Shown here: piece after piece, positions 1 through 8,410 of the stretch
How the letters are laid out: every line of letters starts with the position of its first letter
Position numbering within the stretch: the stretch's first letter is position 1
Assembly (NCBI GenBank): GCA_965219915.1
Contig: OZ244794.1
Span: 3,100,001-3,164,000, forward strand
Length of the DNA stretch: 64,000 nt
Direction of reading: 5' to 3'
Source of the DNA: Bin80 sp965219915
GTDB taxonomy: Bacteria > Bacteroidota > Rhodothermia > Rhodothermales > Bin80
Notes under the pieces: generated by a model
Told to the model about the DNA's origin: nothing
Database searches by the model: none
Seen by the model: only the letters and a program-made list of their open reading frames with translations
Translations under genes and position numbers: made by a program

Positions 1-206
1 TGCGACGCACAGGTTACATATTCAACAGCTATGTAATAGTTCTCTGAGAGGCTAAGCAGCAGCCATATAATAATTGAAGCTATCAGGCTGAAAAAAAGTG
101 CCCGCCGCCGAACTCCTGACGGCCTCGCAGACTCGTCAAAAGTTGATGGATCCTCGAAAATTGCTCCTCGGACCCGGAGCCATAACCGTTTTAATACGCT
201 TGGCAT
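1..206 (-). CDS. YbbR-like/CdaR-like membrane-anchored protein, N-terminal part only
   Basis: This gene runs off the left edge of the window; only about 68 N-terminal residues are visible. They show a basic, Arg-rich cytoplasmic start, then a single strongly hydrophobic segment at about residues 40-56 (SLIASIIIWLLLSL), followed by ENYYIAVEYVT. That layout, one membrane anchor and then a beta-rich segment beginning with an E/KxY...V.Y pattern, resembles YbbR-domain proteins (CdaR in Firmicutes, where it regulates the c-di-AMP cyclase CdaA). The ATG at 204-206 is the best start; a TTG at 222-224 is in frame just after a stop. It is the last visible gene of a minus-strand run with the GT4, YfhO and GatC genes. 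The family call rests on a short piece and is tentative. Confidence 0.5.
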   Translation of the reverse strand, partial: MPSVLKRLWLRVRGAIFEDPSTFDESARPSGVRRRALFFSLIASIIIWLLLSLSENYYIAVEYVTCAS

Positions 207-269
207 ACTACGGTCGCTGATCAACTAATTGGATGTGCGTTACTCCAAAAAACATGTCACTGAATCATA

Positions 270-1529
270 TCAGCGATTTATATCGATCTTATCCGCCATA
301 TTACGATACATCTCTACCAATGAACGCACAGAGTGGTCCCAATTGAAACGTTCCAGCACTGCCTGGTGACCATTTGTGGCCATCTGCTTGCGGCGGGCAG
401 GATTCTTGTAAAGTTCAATCAGACACGAAGCAAAAGCCTCGTGATTCCCATAAGGTACCACTGCCCCACAGTCCGTGACTTCTACAACTTGCTGCATATA
501 GTCGCAGTTGGTCGTGATTAGCGGACGTTGGAGGTACATGTAGTGAAATAGCTTATGTGTAACCGTCTTATCGGTATGTTCGCACTTAATCTGGGGAATC
601 AGACAGACGTCACTAGCTAGTATATAGCTCTTGATTTCCTCCTGAGGCCGCCAACCCTCAAATGCCACATGATCAGTGATTCCTAGCAATTCTGCCTGCT
701 GTTCCAATTCCGGTCGAATCCGACCATCCCCAACAAGGACCAGCCGTGCCGGACAATGTTTAAGGACCAACGGCATAGTCTCCAACAGAAAATCCAGGCC
801 TCGATGTAAATTAATCCCCCCCGTATAAACCAGCGTGTACTCAGACTTATGGGATTCAATAATGTCTTTTTTCACAGGGTACCGGTCGAAGACTTCAATA
901 TTAATAGTATTTGGAAGAACGGTTACTTTCTTTTCGGGGCAGCCCAGCTCAATGTAGTGGTCCCGCATCGTATCGGCAGTGACAATAACGCCCTCGGCAC
1001 TGTCAGTCCATTTTTTCTCCAGTGCTTTCCACCTACGAAGACTGATGAACAGCTTGCCCGGAAACCGGGTACTCCATGAATATTGTGCCAGAGCGGCAGT
1101 CCATACTTCGTGTAGGTCAGCTACCACCGGAATGCCCAGGCGTTTGCCTGCCCTTAGTGCGCCACCGCACATGTACAGGTCGTGTGCGTGAATGACATCA
1201 AAGCTGTACTGCTTTCGCAGTTGTTGAATTTGCCGCTCAATGTACCAAGACAGAAAGGGAATCGTGCCCGCAAATCCTCGCATCCAGTTCCGGACTTTTG
1301 CGGGCACATGCCGACGTACGACGGTGTACCCCTGATAGTCTTCAATGGGCGCTCTAGTATCAGGAGCAAGAATCAGCAGTATGACTTCAAAACCCGCCTT
1401 CGCCAAGGCACATGCCTCATTCTCAACACGGATATCCGGGGGAAACGGTTGATCCAGAATCATCAGTATCCGATATGGCTTCTTTGATTCAGCCTTGCCG
1501 TGTTCAGGTACCGCTCTCATAACAACCAT
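270..1529 (-). CDS. GT4-family glycosyltransferase
   Basis: A 419-residue GT-B fold glycosyltransferase, cytosolic, probably transferring a sugar from a nucleotide-sugar donor to a cell-surface polysaccharide or glycolipid. The N-terminal Rossmann half begins at about residue 20 (RILMILDQPFPPDIRVE) and contains a central IHAHDLYMCGGAL element near residue 115. The C-terminal GT4 donor-binding half begins near residue 230 (LVYTGGINLHRGLDFL) with VLVGDGRIRPELE after it. The usual KLFEYM glutamate helix reads HKLFHYMYLQRPLITTN, so His stands where many relatives carry Glu or Gln. It lies 186 bases downstream of the YfhO gene and 63 bases upstream of the YbbR-like gene on the same strand. Acceptor and donor cannot be deduced. 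Confidence 0.85.
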   Translation of the reverse strand: MVVMRAVPEHGKAESKKPYRILMILDQPFPPDIRVENEACALAKAGFEVILLILAPDTRAPIEDYQGYTVVRRHVPAKVRNWMRGFAGTIPFLSWYIERQIQQLRKQYSFDVIHAHDLYMCGGALRAGKRLGIPVVADLHEVWTAALAQYSWSTRFPGKLFISLRRWKALEKKWTDSAEGVIVTADTMRDHYIELGCPEKKVTVLPNTINIEVFDRYPVKKDIIESHKSEYTLVYTGGINLHRGLDFLLETMPLVLKHCPARLVLVGDGRIRPELEQQAELLGITDHVAFEGWRPQEEIKSYILASDVCLIPQIKCEHTDKTVTHKLFHYMYLQRPLITTNCDYMQQVVEVTDCGAVVPYGNHEAFASCLIELYKNPARRKQMATNGHQAVLERFNWDHSVRSLVEMYRNMADKIDINR

Positions 1530-1715
1530 TTTATGCGTTTCTCAGGTTTCGATCACGAATGCTGCGAGAGAGAGGTCAAGGCGGCCTCCCCAGAACCGAC
1601 ATTGCAGGCCATCATACTACCCCTAGAAAGTAGTTGATCAATAGCATCCGCCCCGATACCGACCTCTCAAGAAGCAACCCAAGACTGATGCGCACACTTG
1701 GTTTATGGCCGCCAA

Positions 1716-4202
1716 TTACCCTCTAGTCCTCCGAAAATATCCATAACCACCAAACCCGAGAAAAATCAATGTTAATCCGTAAACGAAAATCGTAGAAATC
1801 GTGCTAATTCTTTTACCCCAGATTTGGCTTGCAGGATCAAAGCTCATTTCTAGGGTGTGTATTCCGGCAGGAATGGCAACCGCGCGCAAAAGGTAGTTCG
1901 CTCTATGGATAGGTACACTTTCTCCGTTAAGCGTGGCAGTCCAGCCGGCCGGGTAATAGACTTCGCTGATAACCAGCAGGCGTGGCGCGTCCGTTTCCAC
2001 TTCATAGGTAATTCGTCGAGGACCATGACTGAGTGTATTTACGATTACAGTACTGGACGAATCAATGGGAGTCACTGCTTCTTCAATCGGTGAGGGCAGT
2101 ATAGCGGTCACTGAAGGATCGAAATCGAGTTCCTGGATGCGATACATCGTTTCACTTGGCTCTTCGATGATCTCTGTTTGCCCGACAAGGTAGGCCCGTG
2201 GAAGCACATCTAGGTTTTCGTAGACACTAAAACCGGACTCCGAACCATAAAACGCACTTGAGGTCCCGCTGACAGGCGCCTGTGACAGGATGTATCGAAC
2301 ATTCATCATGTCGAGAGCATTCTCATTCGGCGTGGAGGTATTAGGATCCATGAGAATATTATCCAGGAAATCCTGATATAAACGCAATTTCACTGCGCTA
2401 TAGCCTCCAAGTGACTCGTGATGGAATGATGGACGCCCCAACCCGGTCTGATCCAGACTTTCGAGTGACAACACGCGGAACTGCCCCTCCTGTTCAAGTA
2501 CATACTCATCTACATCCATCGTTGTTATGCGTTGAGCAGGATTCTTAGAGATGCTGAGATGCTCAGTATCCAGGTATCTGCGTGCTACGCCCCCTAAATC
2601 AAGAACCACTAAAAGTACAAGGAGCCCCTGAAATACCCAACTTGACAATTTTCCGCGACGGACAGCAACTAATGCTATGCTTGTCAGGACTACAAATAGT
2701 AATGAGCGCCTCAAATCTGCCATAAAAGCATCTTTACGTGGACCTACAAGTTGTTCGGATAAAAGCTGCTCTGCGGCCGCAACCACCTGAGGATCAGTTG
2801 GACTTCGCTGCGCGGATTGAGCTACATATGTTATCACTTGCTGACGCTCTCCCTCACGCTGGAAATCAAATAACGAACCCCCGGTTGCCAGCAGGAGCAT
2901 TAATACCCCTCCAGTCACACCAAATATGATATAGATGGCATTCCATTTTGTGCGTTCGGCGGCGACAGATACTTCACGCCGCACAATATAGGAGAGCCCA
3001 AGAGCTGAAAGAACCGCCAGCACCAAAACCACTGCAATCAGCCAAGTTTCGGGAACACGGAAGGCATCATACAGAGGAAAATAATTGAACATGGCACGAT
3101 TCAACACTCCGAAGTGGTGCCCCAGAGAAAAAAGTGTCATCAGACCACCGGCAATCCCCAGCGATATTGCTAGGCGTGAACGGATGCGCCATACGGCCAA
3201 GATACCAAGGAGCAAGGCTATACTACCTGCATAGTGGGGGCCACCAGTAAACGGTTTGCTCCCCCAATAATATGAAGATGAGCCTCCACCAAAAGCATCT
3301 GCCACTAGTAGCGTTAACAGTTCCCCCGGACTTTGACTCCATCGCATTGCATAGTCCCAGGTTAATCCGCCTGCTTCCCCACCAGAGGACATGCCCCTTA
3401 TACTGTATTCCTTATACTCAATCGTGGGCCAGTAATGCTCAGCCACCATGAGGAGCGCCAGCACTGACCCCATAGCCAGCAATCCTGTCGACTTCAGGAA
3501 CGGAGGCAGTTTCTTTTGTCGCCACGCCTCTATGGCGAGTACAGTCCACCAGACAAGAGCTATAAAGGTGACGTAGTACGTAATCTGTACGTGCCCTGCA
3601 CGCAGGTTCGCCGCCAGTGCAACAGCAAACAACAAGCCAGCCATCAGGCTTGGTTTTCGCATTCCATGGATAAACGCCAGGAGCAGCCACGGAGCAAAAG
3701 CCAGCGCGACGAATTTGGTATTATGTCCAGCCACGAGTATGACGGGCAAATAGGTCGTCATTCCGTATACACAGGCCGCTAACAGTGAGCTCAGCGTATC
3801 GCGGAGCAGGTACCAGACAAATATGTAGGTCCCCATCAGCATGAAAATCACATGCGAAAAGGGCCATGATATTCGCCGGATCGCACGAGGGATTTCGTCA
3901 ATTTGGGGGACTAGTGCGGGCGGAGAAACATTATACCCTGGCATACCTGCAAACAGGTTTGCGGCCCACAGCGGCTCTTCACCGGTTTCCTGACGGTATT
4001 CAAACATGCTTTGGGCAGCGGCCCTCCACTGAACAATATCGCCTCCAACCAAGCTCCTGCCACTGAAAAGGGTTGGCCAGCAGAAATACATGGCTACCAT
4101 CAGCAACGCGACCGCACAGACAGTGTGTTGGAAAAGAGGGGGCTGCATCGCCCACCAGGAACGTGGTCCCTGGGGATAACGCGTCGCTTTTAATCTGGCC
4201 AT
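1716..4202 (-). CDS. YfhO-family polytopic membrane protein
   Basis: An 828-residue integral membrane protein of the YfhO family (GT-C-like architecture). Members in Firmicutes are implicated in glycosylating lipoteichoic acid or related polymers; in Bacteroidota-type bacteria the role is undefined. The N-terminal half carries many hydrophobic segments. After the first comes the family hallmark SGRSLVGGDIVQW and NLFAGMPGY (about residues 45-90), an extracytoplasmic loop with an early acidic residue as in GT-C enzymes. The C-terminal third is a soluble beta-rich domain (about 580-790, including YPAGWTATLNG) and ends with a last membrane helix and a basic tail. It starts 9 bases after the gatC stop, so the two are probably cotranscribed. 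The glycosyltransferase just downstream supports a surface-glycan role. Confidence 0.85.
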   Translation of the reverse strand: MARLKATRYPQGPRSWWAMQPPLFQHTVCAVALLMVAMYFCWPTLFSGRSLVGGDIVQWRAAAQSMFEYRQETGEEPLWAANLFAGMPGYNVSPPALVPQIDEIPRAIRRISWPFSHVIFMLMGTYIFVWYLLRDTLSSLLAACVYGMTTYLPVILVAGHNTKFVALAFAPWLLLAFIHGMRKPSLMAGLLFAVALAANLRAGHVQITYYVTFIALVWWTVLAIEAWRQKKLPPFLKSTGLLAMGSVLALLMVAEHYWPTIEYKEYSIRGMSSGGEAGGLTWDYAMRWSQSPGELLTLLVADAFGGGSSSYYWGSKPFTGGPHYAGSIALLLGILAVWRIRSRLAISLGIAGGLMTLFSLGHHFGVLNRAMFNYFPLYDAFRVPETWLIAVVLVLAVLSALGLSYIVRREVSVAAERTKWNAIYIIFGVTGGVLMLLLATGGSLFDFQREGERQQVITYVAQSAQRSPTDPQVVAAAEQLLSEQLVGPRKDAFMADLRRSLLFVVLTSIALVAVRRGKLSSWVFQGLLVLLVVLDLGGVARRYLDTEHLSISKNPAQRITTMDVDEYVLEQEGQFRVLSLESLDQTGLGRPSFHHESLGGYSAVKLRLYQDFLDNILMDPNTSTPNENALDMMNVRYILSQAPVSGTSSAFYGSESGFSVYENLDVLPRAYLVGQTEIIEEPSETMYRIQELDFDPSVTAILPSPIEEAVTPIDSSSTVIVNTLSHGPRRITYEVETDAPRLLVISEVYYPAGWTATLNGESVPIHRANYLLRAVAIPAGIHTLEMSFDPASQIWGKRISTISTIFVYGLTLIFLGFGGYGYFRRTRG

Positions 4203-4211
4203 AGACGGACG

Positions 4212-4499
4212 CTATCCAATGACCTTTGGTACTCTGAAATACTCTCCATCCGTATCCGGCGCATTCTTGAGGGCGCCTTCTTGACTGATACGCTTATTGA
4301 CGGAGTCCGTGCGCACGACATGAGCAAGATCCAGTACATGCGTCATGGGTTCAACTTCCGAAGTATCCAACTCATTGAGCATGTCCATATAGTCAAGTAT
4401 GCGACTCATGTCCTCAGCCAGGGTCTCCTCCTCGGCCTCAGTGAATTCCAGTCGAGCCAACTTGGCGATATGACGAACCTCCTCCCTTGATATAGCCAT
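4212..4499 (-). CDS. gatC: Aspartyl/glutamyl-tRNA amidotransferase subunit C
   Basis: GatC is the small stabilising subunit of the GatCAB complex, which amidates Glu-tRNA(Gln) and Asp-tRNA(Asn). The 95-residue protein begins MAISREEVRHIAKLARLEF, has the conserved helix ILDYMDMLNELDTSEVEPM, and ends with EYFRVPKVIG, all family hallmarks. Its length matches the usual 95-100 residues. The frame stays open upstream for another 48 codons, but those residues match nothing in the family; the ATG at 4497-4499 with an AAGG just upstream is preferred. No gatA or gatB is in the window. It heads a minus-strand run with yfhO-like and glycosyltransferase genes, and is divergent from the barrel-protein gene at 4997. 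Confidence 0.95.
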   Translation of the reverse strand: MAISREEVRHIAKLARLEFTEAEEETLAEDMSRILDYMDMLNELDTSEVEPMTHVLDLAHVVRTDSVNKRISQEGALKNAPDTDGEYFRVPKVIG

Positions 4500-4996
4500 C
4501 AACCTTGCATTAATACCCACAGGCGTACGGTAGCCCCTGCTCCCTGTTCCATAATTCCGCCCGAGCCTAAGGGTATGTTCACGCGCGAGGGGACAAGGAG
4601 TATCAGGAGAAGCTTGCTCTGCTCGTCCTCTCAATGCGGACAACCAAAATGAGCTACCAGGAGCGTTGGAATGTCTCCAATTCTCCGCAAAGAGAGATAT
4701 TGAACAGCGCTGAATGTACTCAATTAGCGCTATGGATGCGGGCCAAAATCATGTATCATTTTCGATGCGCGCTGAACACGGTTACGAAATCACGCACTAC
4801 AATACGGTCCCGGTATATTGTGGGGATGTGTGAATGCCGCAGAACTGCACACGGACGCAGCGCGCTCGTACGACCAATCCTGGTCTCCTCCCCATTCATT
4901 AGGCTAAGGCCACTAGCCCATTACGCTGCGCAGCAAATCCCTTGTTATCTTTGTGAATATTCATTTGGCCCCCTCTTATTGAGATATTTCGTTTCT
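4500..4996. other. Intergenic region between divergent gatC and barrel-protein gene
   Basis: A 497-base region. The plus-strand frame of the downstream gene stays open back to 4634, but the translated extension has no signal or domain and the sequence around 4634-4990 does not look coding. The only element I can propose is a promoter near 4946. No tRNA, riboswitch or strong terminator was seen. Confidence 0.5.
4946..4953 (+). promoter_or_regulatory. Candidate -7 element (TAnnTTTG type)
   Basis: TATCTTTG matches the TAnnTTTG -7 consensus described for the Bacteroidota housekeeping sigma factor. It lies 43 bases upstream of the ATG at 4997, a suitable distance. No convincing -33 TTG element was found at the right spacing, so the call is weak. 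Confidence 0.35.
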
Positions 4997-5641
4997 ATGC
5001 AGAATCTCAAATTGCTGCTGTTGCTGTCCGTAGCACTGTTGCTCGTTGCCCCCTCGAATGCGCAACGCATTACGGGAGTGATGAAGCTTGGCATGACTCA
5101 AACCACGTTTTCCGGTGACCTCGCCTCCGGCCCGACAACATGGGAGAATGTTGCGGGTCTCGTAGGAGGTGGAGCTGCTGAACTGAGAATTGTTAGAGGA
5201 CTCAGTGCAGTTGGTGAGGTGCTCTACTATCGGATGGGCGCAAAAACCCGGGTGCAGTACAATGACTTCCCGGGGATACTGACCAGCAGATCATCTTATC
5301 TCACATTTCCAATCTTGGGACAATACCGATTTGAATCTTCGGGAATTGTAAGACCGCGGATTTTTCTCGGTGGAGCGGCTTTGTTTGCCTTGGAATCAGT
5401 AATTATTGCGGAGTCTACCACAGATGGGCAAATCTTTATTGAGGAAGACGAATCAATTGAGACTTTTGATTATGGCCTCATGTTCGGGGCAGGCCTAGAT
5501 CTGTATCTGGCTAGTCAGCGCTTCACTATTGAGGCCCGATCTTTTCGAGGCCGCAACGATGTTACCAAGCCCCATTCGGAAACCGGCGACTCCGTACTGA
5601 CTAATCAGGGCTGGGCGATCATGCTTGGCGTTCTCTTCTAG
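4997..5641 (+). CDS. Outer-membrane beta-barrel protein (PorT-like)
   Basis: A 214-residue exported protein. The start ATG at 4997 gives a clean signal peptide (MQNLKLLLLLSVALLLVAPSNA, cleaved before QR). The mature part has alternating hydrophobic strands, for example AELRIVRGLSAVGEVLYYR, SYLTFPILGQYRF and GLMFGAGLDLYLASQRFTIEARS, and ends in a strand finishing with a C-terminal aromatic (MLGVLF). This is typical of small 8-strand outer-membrane barrels of the PorT/OmpA-like class common in Bacteroidota. Function is unknown. The frame extends upstream to 4634 but without any sensible N-terminus. It stands alone, divergent from gatC. Confidence 0.75.
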   Translation: MQNLKLLLLLSVALLLVAPSNAQRITGVMKLGMTQTTFSGDLASGPTTWENVAGLVGGGAAELRIVRGLSAVGEVLYYRMGAKTRVQYNDFPGILTSRSSYLTFPILGQYRFESSGIVRPRIFLGGAALFALESVIIAESTTDGQIFIEEDESIETFDYGLMFGAGLDLYLASQRFTIEARSFRGRNDVTKPHSETGDSVLTNQGWAIMLGVLF

Positions 5642-5918
5642 CCGTATCCTCATCCGCTCAGTCTACTGTAGCTCCTGACTGAACGTCTCAACTTCAAGCC
5701 ACTGTAGAAATTTCGGCCTCGCAGAACCGAAGCAGAAGACAAGTAATCCCCGCTGACTGCATTTCATTTGTCCCCAACCCTACATCATTGGGAAACATCG
5801 TATCCTGGGAAAGCTTTAAGGGCGCAGACAAAATGGTTGCCGTTCTCGAAGGCAATAACAAAACGGTGAAAACCGTTACCGAAAACACCTCCTGCCCCAC
5901 TCACTCACAACAGCCAGC

Positions 5919-7136
5919 ATGCCTCGCGCTACTATCCCCTCCGTACTCTGCACTTTTGCTTTGACCATAACACTGCTCAGCACCGGCTGCAGGTCAACCG
6001 ACTCCGATTCTGGCGAAATCTGGTCCGGCACCATTGATACGCTTGCTTCCGGCGAAATCATAGTCCGAAATACAGGCGAGGCGGTTTGGTCACCGGAGGA
6101 AGCTTGGCAGGTCGTAGAAGAAGTTAGGATTGGAAGTGATACAGGCGATGATGCGCTTCTGTTAGGGAGAATCAGCTCGTTTGATGTAGATGCGCAGGGG
6201 TGGATCTACGCACTCGATGGCCAAACACAAGCGATTCATGTCTTCAACTCGGACGGAATTTTGGTCCACACGGTCGGAGGCGAAGGCACTGGACCAGGGG
6301 AATTTGAGCGAGCGAACGCGCTTGACCTGAGCGCAAACGGCCAGGTCTGGGTTATGGAAATGCAGAAGGGGCGGCTCACTTTCCTGGACTCAACCGGAAA
6401 CTACTTGAAAGGGGCACGTATCGGTAGCACGGGCTGGGATTACCGTCCCTATCCAGGCGGTATGGATCCCCTTGGCCGTTACAACGCCGCGGTGGTAGTT
6501 GAGGTAATGGACGATTACGATCTTGCACTGGCCCGCTTCGATCAAGACTTCATTCCGCTTGATACGATACCGATTCCCGAAAGAGCTGAGCCGCATGAGC
6601 AATTCGAATTAGTTACTGATGGCGGTGGCATGATGGCGACGAGCATTCCGTTTCGGGGATCTTTTGTTTGGCGATTTTCTTCGAGCGGCCATTTCTGGAC
6701 GCTTCTTACCGACAAGTATGAGCTAGCCGAGATTACAGCCAGTGGTGAAACGCTTCGAAGAGTATCACTTGACCATGATCCGATTCCGGTGACCCCCGCA
6801 GACCTGGAGGAGGTCGGCGAGAACCTAAGTTGGTTTACTCGTCAAGGGGGAAAGATCGACTGGTCAAAGATCCCGGATACAAAACCTGTCACGTCTTCCT
6901 TTTTTTGTGACGACGAAGGCAATCTTTGGGTGAGACGACTAACCGAGTCCCCCGAAGATGAAGGTTATCTCTTTGATCTGTTTGATGTCGATGGGCGGTT
7001 TCTGGGGGCGATTCGGCTTTCGTTCTCGTTAGAATCAAACCCAGTACCGATTGTGCGGAACGGAATGCTCTACGGCATCACCACGGACGAACTCGGGGCC
7101 GAAAACATTATCAGTGCACAAATCTTGAAACTGTAG
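5919..7136 (+). CDS. 6-bladed beta-propeller lipoprotein
   Basis: A 405-residue predicted lipoprotein: the signal sequence ends in the lipobox LSTGC (Cys at about residue 24). The body shows NHL-like propeller repeats: GRISSFDVDAQGWIYALDGQ, IHVFNSDGILVHTVGGEGTGPGEFERANALDL, GQVWVMEMQKGRLTFLDSTG and, near the end, DEGNLWVRRL and YLFDLFDVDGRFLGAIRL. GEGTGPGEF is the classic inter-blade turn of this family. Such proteins are abundant on Bacteroidota envelopes; partners and ligands are mostly unknown. Two further propeller proteins are encoded at 47604-49833. It ends 92 bases before the convergent lipoprotein gene at 7229. Confidence 0.8.
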   Translation: MPRATIPSVLCTFALTITLLSTGCRSTDSDSGEIWSGTIDTLASGEIIVRNTGEAVWSPEEAWQVVEEVRIGSDTGDDALLLGRISSFDVDAQGWIYALDGQTQAIHVFNSDGILVHTVGGEGTGPGEFERANALDLSANGQVWVMEMQKGRLTFLDSTGNYLKGARIGSTGWDYRPYPGGMDPLGRYNAAVVVEVMDDYDLALARFDQDFIPLDTIPIPERAEPHEQFELVTDGGGMMATSIPFRGSFVWRFSSSGHFWTLLTDKYELAEITASGETLRRVSLDHDPIPVTPADLEEVGENLSWFTRQGGKIDWSKIPDTKPVTSSFFCDDEGNLWVRRLTESPEDEGYLFDLFDVDGRFLGAIRLSFSLESNPVPIVRNGMLYGITTDELGAENIISAQILKL

Positions 7137-7228
7137 CGCCCTGACTCACAGACACAAGCGGGGCCGCGCAAGTGCTGAGCGATGTATTGCCAAACCACTG
7201 CAATCTCCAATATGCCCGCGGCTGAGGG

Positions 7229-8407
7229 TTAGTTGTCGTCCCCACTGAATTCGTGGTTCAGCGGCAAACCGTCAAGCTCTAGCAATACATCGTGGATCTC
7301 ATCCAATACCGATGTGATGTAGACTTCCATCGCCTCTGGTTCATTAATGTATGGGAAAGAATACCCCCTGAGAGCAATATCATCGTTCTCTATACGGATA
7401 TAACTGTCCCCCTTTTTCCCCAGCGACAGTATTGCAGTGATATTTTGCCGTAGCCATATTGGGCGCGCAAGTACTGCATGTAGACTTGCTCCTGTGCCTA
7501 CAGCAACCAGTATAGCCCGTTTTGGAAATGCACGGTGCGCGCTTCCCATGGCGTACTTTCGAGCGAGCTCCAGGAGAATCGCCTCAGGAATCCATTGAGA
7601 GCTATTTGCCTCGGAAAACACCTGTATGGAACCGGGATCAATTACGACGACGTTCAGCTGGGATGCATAATGCGGGTCTTGGCCAGCGATGAATCCTAAC
7701 ACATTTAAAGTGGATTCATACGTACGCGCCTGTACCCCAACATCTATCGCGTTGGGAAGCGTATACTGCGCGTCCGATGAAAGCTCAGCAATACTGTCCG
7801 CATCCATTCCCGCTACTTTGGTCAGGACTTCTGGTGTCACATGAAGGAGCAGCATACCCGTACTGTCTGCGGTTGCCAATCGTCTGGTTATATCACCGAC
7901 CGCGAATATGGCACGCGCGCCACGCCCCGATAGGCTATGAATGCGGTCTGATGTTAGCCGCGCCGCTGGCAACACTATAGCCATTCCTTCATGGAACACA
8001 CTGGTCTCGCCGGAAACCAGTGTCGTTGCGGTGTAGTCGCCTGATGCTGAATGAGGATCAGCCCAATACATATTGCCTGGACTTTTCACATCACCAAAAG
8101 ACACATCATAGATCACGCGCCTGGGCTCTTGTAATGTGATTGTGAACGAGTCCCCGAATGCAGGTTGTAACCCCGCCATTTGAGCCGTCAAGTAATCTCC
8201 TACATCTTCTGGAATCCCGGATTCACCTAACAGCGCCAACTGACGGGCATCTTCAATCACATTTATCGGTTGCCACGACGGGGCTTCCGGTGACCCTACC
8301 GGGGGCACTTCCACGTTGTTCAGCGACAGACAACCCGCCAAAAACATAACGAGAGCAATGTAGCTGTACCCTTTCTCGCTGTGACTTCCGCATGCAAGTG
8401 CGTTCAT
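7229..8407 (-). CDS. Lipoprotein resembling an M28 peptidase without metal ligands
   Basis: A 392-residue predicted lipoprotein (signal segment YIALVMFLAGC). The middle, about residues 90-200, resembles a PA-like inserted domain. The C-terminal half follows the M28 zinc-peptidase order: STLNVLGFIAGQDPHYASQL, then VVVIDPGS where active members have a His-x-Asp, then SQWIPEAILLELARKYA where NASG-type Asp residues sit, then PKRAILVAVGTGAS where the Glu-Glu pair sits. The expected His, Asp and Glu ligands are missing, so it is probably not a metallopeptidase. It starts 3 bases after the stop of the GT4 gene at 8411, implying translational coupling and a related envelope role. M28 kinship is inferred from motif order only. 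Confidence 0.55.
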   Translation of the reverse strand: MNALACGSHSEKGYSYIALVMFLAGCLSLNNVEVPPVGSPEAPSWQPINVIEDARQLALLGESGIPEDVGDYLTAQMAGLQPAFGDSFTITLQEPRRVIYDVSFGDVKSPGNMYWADPHSASGDYTATTLVSGETSVFHEGMAIVLPAARLTSDRIHSLSGRGARAIFAVGDITRRLATADSTGMLLLHVTPEVLTKVAGMDADSIAELSSDAQYTLPNAIDVGVQARTYESTLNVLGFIAGQDPHYASQLNVVVIDPGSIQVFSEANSSQWIPEAILLELARKYAMGSAHRAFPKRAILVAVGTGASLHAVLARPIWLRQNITAILSLGKKGDSYIRIENDDIALRGYSFPYINEPEAMEVYITSVLDEIHDVLLELDGLPLNHEFSGDDN

Positions 8408-8410
8408 GGG

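Noticed and set aside
1677..1701. CCAAG/CTTGG stem past the yfhO-like stop codon as terminator
   Set aside because: Short 5-bp stem with a long loop and no T-run on the minus strand; the downstream glycosyltransferase may be cotranscribed.
4634..4996. N-terminal extension of the barrel-protein gene
   Set aside because: The extension has no domain or signal and a clean signal peptide starts at the ATG at 4997.
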